Assembly (NCBI GenBank): GCA_030145055.1
Contig: JAQYWK010000005.1
Span: 186,001-250,000 of the forward strand
Source: Desulfovibrio sp.
Lineage (GTDB): Bacteria > Desulfobacterota > Desulfovibrionia > Desulfovibrionales > Desulfovibrionaceae
Direction of reading: 5' to 3'
DNA: 64,000 bases
The notes below the pieces were generated by a model. That model did not search any database. It was not told where the DNA came from and saw only the letters and a program-made list of their open reading frames with translations. The position numbers and the translations under genes are program-made. This document shows positions 38,055 through 46,912 of the stretch, in pieces (the stretch's first letter is position 1; each line of letters opens with the position of its first letter).

Positions 38055-40271
38055 TCAGTGAGTACCTTTGAGTGGAATTACAGTGATTAATGGCTCTCCT
38101 TTTTTATTTCGCTTTCCGCTAATTAGGTAGTATTTATTGTTTGGAAGGGATATTTCCCATACGTTTTTATCGTTACATTTCCCTTTAATGGTTTTTTCAA
38201 CGATTTGGAAAAATGAATTATCGATTAGCTTTGAGATCGTGAAGTCTTTAAAATACTGCGCTTGCTCATCTCCTTCTGGAAATCCTGGCAGGCTGAATCT
38301 GTAGCTTCCCCATTTTGAGTAGTAAGTTGTACTAGTCTTCGTTGCATTCTGATTACCGAGATTTTTTGGGTTCTGAGGGTATAAGGGGGCCCATTTCTGC
38401 CCATTATAAAATTCTACCCAGCCCTGCTCATCAAGATATCTAGCTGGTATTCCCGCCGACCTGAGCGCGGCAACGGTAAATATGCCAATCTCCCCACTTC
38501 CAGAAGCTTGCTTCGAGTTTAGAACTCCTAGTGGTGTAATAGCTGATCCTATAGGGCCGCGCGCTATTTTTTGTATGCTTTGGGTAAATTTGTTTATTCT
38601 GGCAATTATCTGCGTAGACTTTTTGGAATCATATGCCTTGAAATATGTAGACAAAGGTTCGCGCCAAGGTTGGAACTGTTCGTACATAATCCGAGGATTA
38701 AGCACGTAGTTAACGAATAATTTATCGTCATATGCAAGCCCTGATTTCGCGATGTGGTCACGGGCAGTGAGAGCCAAGTTTACATTTGAAAGAAGCTCAT
38801 CTGCTTTGATTGTAATGAGATCGGCAATTTCCATATTACGAATGGAGTCAGCTAAATACTTTTTGATAGGTTCTGGGGAATTGTTTAGCGCGCTGAGTAT
38901 CTCAGGCGTATTAAGTCCTGCTTTTGAAATGTATGAAGCTAGCGATTTGTCAAACTGTTCAGCCCCGTTTTTCATTCCGTCCAATTTATCCATGCGGACT
39001 TGTTTTATATTTTCAAACTCAGACGTTCGTGCTCCTTCGGAATTTTTAGAGGGTGCGGTTTTGGCTAAGTCGTCTTTATAATCGAACCTGAAAAGAATCT
39101 CACCGCTTGGATCGTTGTTAGGGAACAGTTGCATGGTGATATTCTTACGGGTGTCTTGTTCTCCGGGAATCCACGTTGAAGCTATGTAGGCCGTAGAGTT
39201 GTTATGGTTAGCGGAAACAAGGACGGAACCCGGTCCTAAAAGTATGGAAGCTTTGCCGTCAACATCTGTTTCCTTCGCAGCTATTGGGCGAAAGGACGCA
39301 TAGTTAAAAACAGAGAAGTAAACTTTTACTCCGGCAAGAGGGGTATTCTTATTATCGGTCACGAGAATTTTTGTGCGGCTGGCGGGTGCGTACATGGATG
39401 TAGTGTTTAGCAGAGTGCATCCGACACGTTTGCCCAGTACCGGAAATTTCGGGCTCGGCACATTCCCATATGCGTATGAAATTACTAGCGGCGCTTTGCG
39501 AACCGAACCTGTGAACCATGCATGGTCAAGTCCATAGTCGGGGTTGGCTGATTCCATGTAATGCCAATTTCCGTTAATGAGCACCTCTGTCCACGTATGA
39601 TTGTCATTTGAGTGTTGCCAAGACGGAACCATTGCCTGACGAGCTGGAATGCCTACACTTCTCAGTGCGCTGACAGTAAAAATAACAGCTTCTTCACATC
39701 GGCCCCATCCTCTATTTATGGTCATTAAGGGATTCTGATCCCATCTTTGGGTCGATTGAAATCCTGTTTTTGAGTAGCACCAGAGATTAACCGCAAGTAC
39801 TGCCTCCTCTATGGTTTTGCACTCGGAGACTATAGGCAGTAGCTCTTGATAGAAAGGTTTACGCCATTTTACAGCCGTTTCCTGACTGACTCTGTGTGGC
39901 AGAACATAATTTTGAAAGTCAGACCATGCGACATCGTTACCCCATGCTGTGGAATCTTTGGCGAGAAATGAATATTTTAAATTTTCGATTAGCAGATCAC
40001 TTGATAGAGTTGAACTGTCGCAAGGGGGAAGGTTTGCGGTAATGAATTCTGCTGATTGTCGTTTTTCTGGATTGTCATTAAATGCGTTTAAAAATAATTC
40101 AATCTGGGCTTTATTTGAACCGGCGGTATCCAGAACCGTTTCAAGCTGAGTTATAAGCGGAGAATATAAGCCTGACCCTTGTTTCAAAGTCGTGCATCCT
40201 GTGGATAAAAAGAGCGATAAAAGCAGGAGGATGTTAATCGTGCGTAGTATTGATTTATTTAAATATGACAT
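38055..40271 (-). CDS. Lipoprotein with transglutaminase-like domain and degenerate second copy
   Basis: The 738-residue protein has a lipoprotein signal ending STGC (Cys26). A transglutaminase/protease-like domain follows with a plausible triad: Cys192 in GWGRCEEA, His225 in DNHTWTEV and Asp245 in ANPDYG. A beta-rich segment (about 280-370) with an Ig- or carboxypeptidase-like repeat (DNKNTPLAGVKVYF, then GKASILLG) comes next, then a helical stretch. Near 585-640 a second stretch repeats the core pattern (IFTVAALRSAGIPARY) but with Ser for Cys and Gln for His. The first domain may act on peptides or peptidoglycan. The second is likely non-catalytic. Localised to the envelope, role unknown. 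Confidence 0.8.
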   Translation of the reverse strand: MSYLNKSILRTINILLLLSLFLSTGCTTLKQGSGLYSPLITQLETVLDTAGSNKAQIELFLNAFNDNPEKRQSAEFITANLPPCDSSTLSSDLLIENLKYSFLAKDSTAWGNDVAWSDFQNYVLPHRVSQETAVKWRKPFYQELLPIVSECKTIEEAVLAVNLWCYSKTGFQSTQRWDQNPLMTINRGWGRCEEAVIFTVSALRSVGIPARQAMVPSWQHSNDNHTWTEVLINGNWHYMESANPDYGLDHAWFTGSVRKAPLVISYAYGNVPSPKFPVLGKRVGCTLLNTTSMYAPASRTKILVTDNKNTPLAGVKVYFSVFNYASFRPIAAKETDVDGKASILLGPGSVLVSANHNNSTAYIASTWIPGEQDTRKNITMQLFPNNDPSGEILFRFDYKDDLAKTAPSKNSEGARTSEFENIKQVRMDKLDGMKNGAEQFDKSLASYISKAGLNTPEILSALNNSPEPIKKYLADSIRNMEIADLITIKADELLSNVNLALTARDHIAKSGLAYDDKLFVNYVLNPRIMYEQFQPWREPLSTYFKAYDSKKSTQIIARINKFTQSIQKIARGPIGSAITPLGVLNSKQASGSGEIGIFTVAALRSAGIPARYLDEQGWVEFYNGQKWAPLYPQNPKNLGNQNATKTSTTYYSKWGSYRFSLPGFPEGDEQAQYFKDFTISKLIDNSFFQIVEKTIKGKCNDKNVWEISLPNNKYYLISGKRNKKGEPLITVIPLKGTH

Positions 40272-40323
40272 GGAGAATCTCTAACACAGAGCTTGCCGCC
40301 CTGTCATTGCGTGATAGAAATGG

Positions 40324-40356
40324 AAAAGGCCGAAGTATTAAATACTCCGGCCTTTT
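40324..40356 (-). terminator. Terminator after the IscA-like gene
   Basis: AAAAGGCCG and CGGCCTTTT pair around a short inner stem (AGTAT, TAA loop, ATACT) with one mismatch. Transcribed leftwards it ends in four T. It follows the IscA-like gene by about 20 bases. Confidence 0.7.
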
Positions 40357-40376
40357 GTGATCTTGTAAAGTGAGAG

Positions 40377-40709
40377 CTAGCCGCAACTTCCGCCGCATCC
40401 GCAGCTTCCGCAACCGCCGCCTTCGCCACCTTCTGGTTTTTCGTCAAATACTAAGGATGAGGAAACTTCAACACCCATTGGTGTTAAGTGGATTTCCATT
40501 GGTTTTGCCTGGTCGAGCAAATCCTTATCAAGAACAAAGTCAAAACCTTCTAGGTTGATGGTTTCATCTCCGTCTTTAGCTGCATCAAGCCCTAGAGCAA
40601 GACGGCTACCGCTACAAGCGGATGCAATGTATATGCGAATTGGTTCTTTATCTTTACCGTCAAAGTGCTGGTCGAGAACTTCTTTCGCTTCTGTAGTAAT
40701 TTTGAGCAT
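40377..40709 (-). CDS. IscA/HesB-family Fe-S protein with Cys-rich tail
   Basis: The 110-residue protein begins MLKITTEAKEVL and has SACSGSRLALGL, where Cys32 matches the first conserved Cys of the A-type carriers. The beta fold follows (IHLTPMGVEVS). Instead of the usual CGCG near the C-terminus it ends in a Gly-Cys tail, GGCGSCGCGGSCG, with four cysteines. A-type carriers deliver Fe-S clusters. The changed tail suggests a different cluster or metal site, and this form may be lineage-specific. A terminator follows. Confidence 0.85.
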   Translation of the reverse strand: MLKITTEAKEVLDQHFDGKDKEPIRIYIASACSGSRLALGLDAAKDGDETINLEGFDFVLDKDLLDQAKPMEIHLTPMGVEVSSSLVFDEKPEGGEGGGCGSCGCGGSCG

Positions 40710-40953
40710 TTATATTTCTCCTAATTTGGGTTGATTCTAAAATGATAGCCTTCATTTCATGTATGTCAACAGAGTTAGTTCAATTAATATGCAACTATTT
40801 GTGTTCTCGAACTCTTCGCCATAAACCTATCACTTTTGTCTATTCGTTGATGGAGGGTACTTTGAGACAACGTTTAGTTTCAAGTCACTCAGGAGATATA
40901 GTTCTTACACAGGTGAGCCGGCATAAATATGACTTTGGTCAAATAAACTGAAA

Positions 40954-41349
40954 CTAAACTAATTCGAGTTCAAATGAAGGAGTGTTAAGCAAGTGTTTTT
41001 TTACAGTACAAAGGTCGATTGTTCTGAGTAGTGCCGCTTTGTACTTTTCAGGGAATCCTTTAGGTAGAGTCAACTGGTACTGGATTTTGGAGATCATGGC
41101 TGTTTCCGGGTGCTGATCATATTCAACAGTAAGGCCCAGTCCGCTAATCGGAATGTTTTTGGACTCACAGAACTTTCTGGCGTAATGAGCTGCGCAAGTT
41201 GCAAGTGATGATATAAATAGATCCAGCGGGTTAGGGACGGAATCTGCAGTGTCTCCTGCAGCTGCCTGGTCGGTATTGATTACAAAATCTTCACCAGTTG
41301 CTATCAGTTTTTTACCACTGCCGAATTCAATATCAATTTTTTTAATCAT
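40954..41349 (-). CDS. OsmC-family protein
   Basis: The 131-residue protein has the OsmC pattern: NPLDLFISSLATCAAHYARKFC with the first redox Cys, and DLCTVKKHLL with the second. OsmC/Ohr proteins reduce organic hydroperoxides through this Cys pair. The SSLATC context and length fit an OsmC-like member rather than Ohr, and the substrate is not fixed by sequence. The gene stands between the IscA-like and YkgJ-like genes, all on the minus strand. Confidence 0.88.
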   Translation of the reverse strand: MIKKIDIEFGSGKKLIATGEDFVINTDQAAAGDTADSVPNPLDLFISSLATCAAHYARKFCESKNIPISGLGLTVEYDQHPETAMISKIQYQLTLPKGFPEKYKAALLRTIDLCTVKKHLLNTPSFELELV

Positions 41350-41430
41350 TAAAACTCCGAACTAAAATTATATGTAGGAAATAAATGTTTCCGAAAGAGG
41401 TATGGAATCTGCTTTAGTTGGTTAAAAAAA

Positions 41431-41925
41431 TCAAGAACACTTTTTGCTGGGTATTTTGATACTGTCGCTGCTGTGAATCTTTTCATCGTATTCAAGTCCA
41501 TCGTCATTTTCGCGTGCATCATCAAGCAGTTTTTCGAAGTCCATCTCGGTGGACATTCTAAAGCCGCACCCCTTGGGAAGTTGCCCGTGCTGGAAATATA
41601 TGGAGGTGGTTGGAAATCTCTTACACAGCAAAGGGCGACCCTTATAATCTGAGCATGTTCCGTTTTCGTTTAGTCTGGTGCAGGTAAATTTAAGGAACCC
41701 GTCATCAGTCTTACCGATTGGTTTGAAGTGATTCAGGTACGGGTTTTCGATAGCTTCTTTGCGGTGTTGTTTCTCTGTTCTTAGCCATTTTGAACCTACA
41801 TACAGGCACACTTCTCGACAGCATTGACCGCACAGATTGCAGGAGCCGCGAATGACAACAGTTTGCCTTCGTTTTTTTAGTCTCCACATGCGGAAATAAG
41901 AAGCTATATTGGAAAATATGGACAT
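41431..41925 (-). CDS. YkgJ-family cysteine-cluster protein
   Basis: The protein has 164 residues from the ATG at 41925. A TTG at 41952 would extend it by nine. It carries CNLCGQCCREVC near residue 30, the CxxCxxCC cluster of YkgJ/FliB-like zinc- or iron-chelating proteins. Later cysteines sit in FTCTRL, GTCSDY, LLCKRF and KGCGF. The cluster probably binds a metal or Fe-S centre. The small Cys-rich protein at 3759-4013 shares the core motif. Confidence 0.82.
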   Translation of the reverse strand: MSIFSNIASYFRMWRLKKRRQTVVIRGSCNLCGQCCREVCLYVGSKWLRTEKQHRKEAIENPYLNHFKPIGKTDDGFLKFTCTRLNENGTCSDYKGRPLLCKRFPTTSIYFQHGQLPKGCGFRMSTEMDFEKLLDDARENDDGLEYDEKIHSSDSIKIPSKKCS

Positions 41926-42004
41926 GTCGCTAATCGTGGTTGTAGGTTGCAATGATTAAGTTTTACTATTCATAATATTTACTCTTTGCAAGCTACAGGA
42001 TGAA

Positions 42005-42050
42005 ATAAAAACCCTGCTGATTCGGGATTTAAATCCTTATCAACAGGGTT
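42005..42050 (-). terminator. Terminator after the GNAT gene
   Basis: AACCCTGCTGAT (42010-42021) pairs with ATCAACAGGGTT (42039-42050) with one wobble pair, around a 17-base loop. On the minus strand five T follow, so it ends the acetyltransferase transcript about 75 bases after its stop. Confidence 0.75.
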
Positions 42051-42126
42051 CTTTGGTAGCTGCTTGGGGAATTAGCAACTACCACGGGCTCGTGGAGTGT
42101 GAGCTTAAATTTGTAAATGTTTTAAG

Positions 42127-42525
42127 CTAAAGAGAGCTAACGAACATCGGAGATTTGTCCGAATGGTGAGTGAATCCACAGTGTTCGTAGAAGCCTATTT
42201 TTTCATTCATAGAAATGAGAACTTTACGTGGTATATCACTGTATATTTCGAGCATGGTATCAACCAGTTGTTTGCCGATGCCATGACCTTGATAGTCTGG
42301 ATGAACAACTAAATATTGAAAATAGACAGTGAGAACTGTATCGGTCATGGAATTCATTAGTCCAATCAGTGTATCACCATCCCATGCCGTGAATACTTTG
42401 TGAGAGTTAAACATGGCTTTTTGCACTTTCTGAGGGTAATTTCCTGATTCCCAGTCAACTGAAAGAAATAGTTTTTCAAGGTTTTCTGCGCTGATATCTT
42501 TTGTCCAAGTGTATGTAATTCCCAT
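42127..42525 (-). CDS. GNAT-family N-acetyltransferase
   Basis: The 132-residue protein has the GNAT acetyl-CoA site, LVVHPDYQGHGIGKQL, with strands before it and the closing FYEHCGFTHH. It would transfer acetyl from acetyl-CoA to an amine, substrate unknown. It is of minimal single-domain length. It is divergent from csaA with about 125 bases between, and a terminator follows on the minus strand. Confidence 0.9.
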   Translation of the reverse strand: MGITYTWTKDISAENLEKLFLSVDWESGNYPQKVQKAMFNSHKVFTAWDGDTLIGLMNSMTDTVLTVYFQYLVVHPDYQGHGIGKQLVDTMLEIYSDIPRKVLISMNEKIGFYEHCGFTHHSDKSPMFVSSL

Positions 42526-42650
42526 AGTAGTGCTCCTTATTTTTGTCGTTAAGACAGTAATAAGTAAAACCGCTTCAACATGTCTAATATATAATTAGCA
42601 AGGCATTGAGACTTTAAATGTATTGATGGATCAGTGAGGAATTTAGCAAG

Positions 42651-42989
42651 ATGAAAGAGATAAGTTGGAATGAATTTGAACAGGTAGAACTTCGGGTGGG
42701 GACTGTTGTGAGGGTTGAAGAATTTCCAGAGGCGCGACATCCTGCCTATAAAGTATGGGTGGATTTTGGTGATGATATTGGGGTGCGCAAGAGTAGTGCG
42801 CAGGTCACTAAATTGTATTTACCTGAAGAGCTGCAAGGACGTCAGATTGTGGGAGTAGTTAATTTTCCTGTGAAGCAGATCGGCCCTATGCGCTCGGAAT
42901 TTTTACTGACCGGTTTTGTAGGGGAAGAGGGTGAAGTGGTTTTAGCTGTGCCGGAAAGGAACGTGAAAAATGGAGCTAAACTGGCGTAA
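42651..42989 (+). CDS. csaA: CsaA-type tRNA-binding-fold chaperone
   Basis: The 112-residue protein is a single OB-fold tRNA_bind domain: VELRVGTVVRVEEFPEARHP, DIGVRKSSAQVT, LQGRQIVGVVNFPVKQIGP and FLLTGF. It matches CsaA, which has been described as a dimeric export-related chaperone and tRNA-binding protein in other bacteria. It is complete and converges with the HDOD gene, 21 bases apart. Confidence 0.92.
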   Translation: MKEISWNEFEQVELRVGTVVRVEEFPEARHPAYKVWVDFGDDIGVRKSSAQVTKLYLPEELQGRQIVGVVNFPVKQIGPMRSEFLLTGFVGEEGEVVLAVPERNVKNGAKLA

Positions 42990-43010
42990 GGCGTAGGGGT
43001 AATTGCTGCC

Positions 43011-44744
43011 TTACTCCTCAGTTTCTTTCTCTTCTTCTTCAGTTCTATCGGACTCAACTTCAGTGAATTGTCTGTTTTCAGGGTCGTAGCTTTTTATAAT
43101 CTGATCAAAAGAGAACATATCCAGAGGTGCACGCAAACTCTTTGTGGATTTGTGTATTTTCTGGATGACAAGAATGTCGTTGACGCCACCATGAATAAAT
43201 ATTGCCGGAGAATTTTTATGTTCCGTGGCGGCCTTAATCATAAATTCCATTTCGACTGGTTGTAGTTCTTCAATGAAATCATAAACTATAAGGTCGTAAT
43301 CAGATTCAGGAATGCCTGTGATGCCAGCTACTGTGTATTTATAACTATTGTTGGATAGGTAAATACGGACATAGACGTTTGCAACCTGTGAGTTGCTGAG
43401 AACGAGAATGTGCATGTTCTTATTTGCAGGATCTGAATGCGCAGTTGCAGGCGATTGAGGGATTTTAAGCAAGCTGAAATAATCATGTAATTCTTTACGC
43501 ACTGCGGCCAGAAATGGTTCTGGAATGGTTTCGGAAAAACCTAATTTGGACCAAACAGCGTCTGGAACCGGGGTGACAAAGAAGTCACTACCACTACCGA
43601 GCATCATGGCTTTAGCAAGGTAGTTACTTACAAATACTATCGTCGCTAGGTTGAAGGTAGTTCCGCCATCCGGGAAACACCTTGCATAGTCGTGATGGTT
43701 TTTTATTGCATAAGTTATAGTGTCAGGAAATCTCCAGTTCTCTGCAATCTTTCCGCCAATGAAACTATGGTTTGTATCAAGAATTTCATTTTCAACATGA
43801 AACAAAATCTTTTTCTGCGTAGCGGCAATTCGAATGATTTTGTCATACTCCGCATTGAAGTAATCATCCATTATCATCTTACCTAAGTCATGCAAAACTC
43901 CACTTAAAAGTGCTGAGTCTAGGCGTGCATAGCCGATCTTCTTTGCCAGACATTTACAGATAATACCTGTGGCCAGAGAATGAATCCAGAATTGATACCG
44001 ATCAAAACCGAAGGTCTTATCTTTCTTGTCGAACAACTGATAAACCGCATGGACCATGCAAGTTTCTTTTGTCTCCTCAAGCCCTATGCGAACAATTGCA
44101 TTTTTTAAGGTCTGCACTTTCGGTGCTCCGCGATATTTTGCCACGGAATTACTGTGCTTCAAAATTGATGAGCTGAGAGCTGCGTCGGATTTAATTGGCT
44201 TAGCAATGTCAGAAGCACTGCTTCCGGGGTCAGAGCACAGAGACACCACTCTGGCTACGGTGTACGGCATTGCTTTAACTTCTTTAGCTTTTTCGAGCAC
44301 GGTAAGAATCTTTTCGATTCCAGTCATGCTTTCTTCGAGGCGAATTTGTTCAAGCTCTTCCCGGGAAGGTGGTATCTTTCCATGTTTTGCTAAAATACTA
44401 CTTATTTTTGCTAAGAATCTGCCCGGCTCAATTGAAGTTAAAATATAATCTAATGCGCCATCACGAACAGATTTAACGACCATGTCTTGCGTCGCATCAC
44501 TGTTTATTATTATGAACGGTATTTTGTTTGTCTTTGCGATGGTGACTAGGTCCTGCTCAGGATCAGTCTCGTTCGCAATGAAAGGTAGCAACATTATGTC
44601 GGGCTTTTTCGTGGCGAGGTGTATGAAACACTTATGGAGTGAAGTTGTTCTTTCGAACGAAAATTCTTTTAACACGTCGAATTTTTTATAGAAAAAAGAC
44701 ATTTTGAAGTAATCAAGCACTAATATTTTAATCGGCTGAGCCAT
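43011..44744 (-). CDS. HDOD signalling protein with receiver-like domains at both ends
   Basis: The 577-residue protein starts with a receiver-like domain (about 5-125) where the usual phospho-Asp position reads DIMLLPF, with Pro for Asp, and the conserved Lys is also lost. The centre is an HDOD domain (160-430) with YTVARVVSLCSDPG and SGVLHDLGKM. The HD pair is present, so metal binding is possible. A second receiver-like fold (about 450-560) has DLIVYDF with an Asp in the phospho-site position. HDOD proteins act as signalling adaptors and usually lack hydrolase activity. The C-terminus is very acidic. Confidence 0.82.
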   Translation of the reverse strand: MAQPIKILVLDYFKMSFFYKKFDVLKEFSFERTTSLHKCFIHLATKKPDIMLLPFIANETDPEQDLVTIAKTNKIPFIIINSDATQDMVVKSVRDGALDYILTSIEPGRFLAKISSILAKHGKIPPSREELEQIRLEESMTGIEKILTVLEKAKEVKAMPYTVARVVSLCSDPGSSASDIAKPIKSDAALSSSILKHSNSVAKYRGAPKVQTLKNAIVRIGLEETKETCMVHAVYQLFDKKDKTFGFDRYQFWIHSLATGIICKCLAKKIGYARLDSALLSGVLHDLGKMIMDDYFNAEYDKIIRIAATQKKILFHVENEILDTNHSFIGGKIAENWRFPDTITYAIKNHHDYARCFPDGGTTFNLATIVFVSNYLAKAMMLGSGSDFFVTPVPDAVWSKLGFSETIPEPFLAAVRKELHDYFSLLKIPQSPATAHSDPANKNMHILVLSNSQVANVYVRIYLSNNSYKYTVAGITGIPESDYDLIVYDFIEELQPVEMEFMIKAATEHKNSPAIFIHGGVNDILVIQKIHKSTKSLRAPLDMFSFDQIIKSYDPENRQFTEVESDRTEEEEKETEE

Positions 44745-44853
44745 TCTTTCTCCAGAAAATGTTTACTGTGCTTGAAGTTCTTCAGCTCGTCTTCCCATAA
44801 AATCTATCGGCTCCTGTACTGTAGATATAACTGACTCATGCATTGTCAGCAAG

Positions 44854-44896
44854 CCCCTGCTCAGCATTTACACACGTATGTAAATTTGAGCAGGGG
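44854..44896. repeat. Long two-part inverted repeat after an uncharacterised gene
   Basis: CCCCTGCTCA (44854-44863) and TGAGCAGGGG (44887-44896) are perfect complements. Inside them ATTTACA (44866-44872) and TGTAAAT (44879-44885) pair again. The stem is about 17 base pairs in total. Neither side carries a T-run, so it is not a simple terminator. It lies just after the stop of the gene on the minus strand and may protect or regulate the 3' end. Confidence 0.65.
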
Positions 44897-44911
44897 GTAA
44901 TAGGTCTATGA

Positions 44912-46717
44912 TTATTTAAGGTATTTTTTATAGCAGGCGATTGCATTCATAGCGAAAAGCGAAGTGGTGACTTCACTGCCGACAATTATGCGTGTCGGGT
45001 GGCGAACCATTGTCCATTCGTATGCTTTGTAAGGATGATTCTTTCTTCCTTCGCCCAAGTGATTGTGCAAAATGCGTATTCCGCGCTCGATTATTCCATC
45101 TTTTGGGGTTTGATAGCGGAGCAGGCTCAGTGTTGCGACCGCGAGGGATGCGTCAAACGGATTGAGCGTTTTGCCGAGCATATCAAATTTGCAATAATTA
45201 ATTGATAGATGACGGATATCTTCTATTTTTCCGTCTGGATCGATGATTTGCTGTTGATCTTTAGGAATGGTCAGCCATGTATCGTATAATCTTCCGGCAT
45301 AGCTTACGTATATTTCAGGCAGGTAGAACCGAACGGCGCTGTCTTGCTTGAAGTTTCCGCTGATGAATGCGTTGTGATGAAAGGTCAAAAAACGTTTTAC
45401 GGTTTCAAGGTTTTCACCTTCAAGCGCATTCCACTGTGCACGGTTGATCAGAATAGATTCGAGAATGTCCATGTTGTGACCGGGGCAGATCTCGTTGCCG
45501 AGAGTCTCGCGGATTATCCTTCCATTTTCTTTTTCGAATGGCTTATCAAACCATATATTAACAGCCCCGAAATAATTGAGCGGTCGGGTCATGGTTATGG
45601 TCGGTGGATTGGTTTTGTTGCCGCCGCCAATCTGGTATTCATTAATGATTTCTACCCACGGGAAATCAAGAAATTTTTCGCAGTTTTCCAGTAAAGAGTG
45701 ATCACATTTCAAATCTTTCTTCTTTACCAAATCAAGCCATTTGCGGCTCATGGCAAGGGCTAAATATGTGGTGTCTACATCTGGGACGTAATCATCGAAT
45801 CCAAGCTCTTTTTTTGCCTTCCAGTCTTTTGGTTTAAGGTTGCAGAGCGGTTCCCCATTTTCATCTTTCGGTAGGCAGGTGATGGCTGGGTGTTTGATGC
45901 CGGAACTTGGAGCTGTCAGCCATTCCATACTGGTTACGATCAGAAAGTGCAGAATGGATTCTAGCATTTCTTTCAATTTGGCCTGCTCATCCTGCGGCAG
46001 ATCTTCTAATACATATAGGTTGTAAATCTGCTCGAAAAAAATGTCGTCATAAAAGGCGGTGCGGTGCGTAATCCATGAAGCAGGCATACTGAGCGGTTCA
46101 GCCAGACCTTTCCACGGGCGGCGGAAAATTTTCATGGCGAGCGGATTGGCGTGTAGGAAACAGCGCATCAGCCCGAATAGCAGGTTGATGTTCTGAAATT
46201 CGTATGAACCGAGTCCGTTCATGATGTTCATGAAATTTTCGCCATTACAAACAGAGTCTCCGGGCATTAGAACCTGCGCGGAAACTGGAAAATAAGGATC
46301 GTCAGGATTTTTGTTCCATACTCGGTAAATGTCTTCTAAAACGGCTCGCAGAACCTCGTCTACATCTGAGTCATTGATTCGCGGCGGCTTGGTGTCTGCG
46401 ATGTGTCTGATGCGCCATTCGGGATCTTTAACTTTATTAAGGAGCGCGCCCAGTGGTGCGAAAGTTTTTTTCACCCATGCAGGGTTTTGCCAGTCCTCAT
46501 AGGTGGCGATCATGGCCTGCGACATCATGTTTTGGTAAAACTCTACTTTTTCTATAGGAATGTTCGGATGTGAGCACCAGCGCAAAATGAAATGTTTGAG
46601 CAGTGGATTGCCAAAAAGTTTACGATAAAGTTTGCGTAAATTCTTTCCCGGTTCGCTTATTCCTTGGGATTTTAGGATCGGACCATCGCAGATATTATAT
46701 ATAGTGGCGTGCTTCAA
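44912..46717 (-). CDS. Uncharacterised 601-residue protein, possible alpha-alpha toroid
   Basis: It starts at TTG 46717, with GGAG eight bases upstream. There is no signal peptide or membrane helix. The sequence is helical and rich in aromatic residues. DVDTTYLALAMSRKWLDLV near 310 and GSEVTTSLFAMNAIACYKKY at the C-terminus look like two turns of an alpha-alpha toroid, as in cyclase or prenyltransferase-like folds. An acidic, Gly-rich stretch with GGGNKTNPPTITMTRPLNYF lies between them. I do not recognise a named family. It is divergent from the PHP-UvrD helicase, about 195 bases apart. Confidence 0.75.
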   Translation of the reverse strand: MKHATIYNICDGPILKSQGISEPGKNLRKLYRKLFGNPLLKHFILRWCSHPNIPIEKVEFYQNMMSQAMIATYEDWQNPAWVKKTFAPLGALLNKVKDPEWRIRHIADTKPPRINDSDVDEVLRAVLEDIYRVWNKNPDDPYFPVSAQVLMPGDSVCNGENFMNIMNGLGSYEFQNINLLFGLMRCFLHANPLAMKIFRRPWKGLAEPLSMPASWITHRTAFYDDIFFEQIYNLYVLEDLPQDEQAKLKEMLESILHFLIVTSMEWLTAPSSGIKHPAITCLPKDENGEPLCNLKPKDWKAKKELGFDDYVPDVDTTYLALAMSRKWLDLVKKKDLKCDHSLLENCEKFLDFPWVEIINEYQIGGGNKTNPPTITMTRPLNYFGAVNIWFDKPFEKENGRIIRETLGNEICPGHNMDILESILINRAQWNALEGENLETVKRFLTFHHNAFISGNFKQDSAVRFYLPEIYVSYAGRLYDTWLTIPKDQQQIIDPDGKIEDIRHLSINYCKFDMLGKTLNPFDASLAVATLSLLRYQTPKDGIIERGIRILHNHLGEGRKNHPYKAYEWTMVRHPTRIIVGSEVTTSLFAMNAIACYKKYLK

Positions 46718-46912
46718 GCTGATTTCTCCATGTTACGATTCAATGATTATTGCAAAAAAGGGTTTAACAAAGCAGAGCTTGTCTTGCAATCCACCTTTGC
46801 TGAGGGTATGTCTGTTTCAGGTGTAAATGATTTTGAATAGAACTTGAGTAATCACTTGCGCCGAAACTAATGCATTAATAAAACAGTACTTATTAGGATA
46901 TTACGGTAGAAC

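Noticed and set aside
40742-40951. Possible small gene in the gap between the IscA-like and OsmC genes.
   Set aside because: No ribosome binding site precedes any start, and the sequence shows no recognisable motif.
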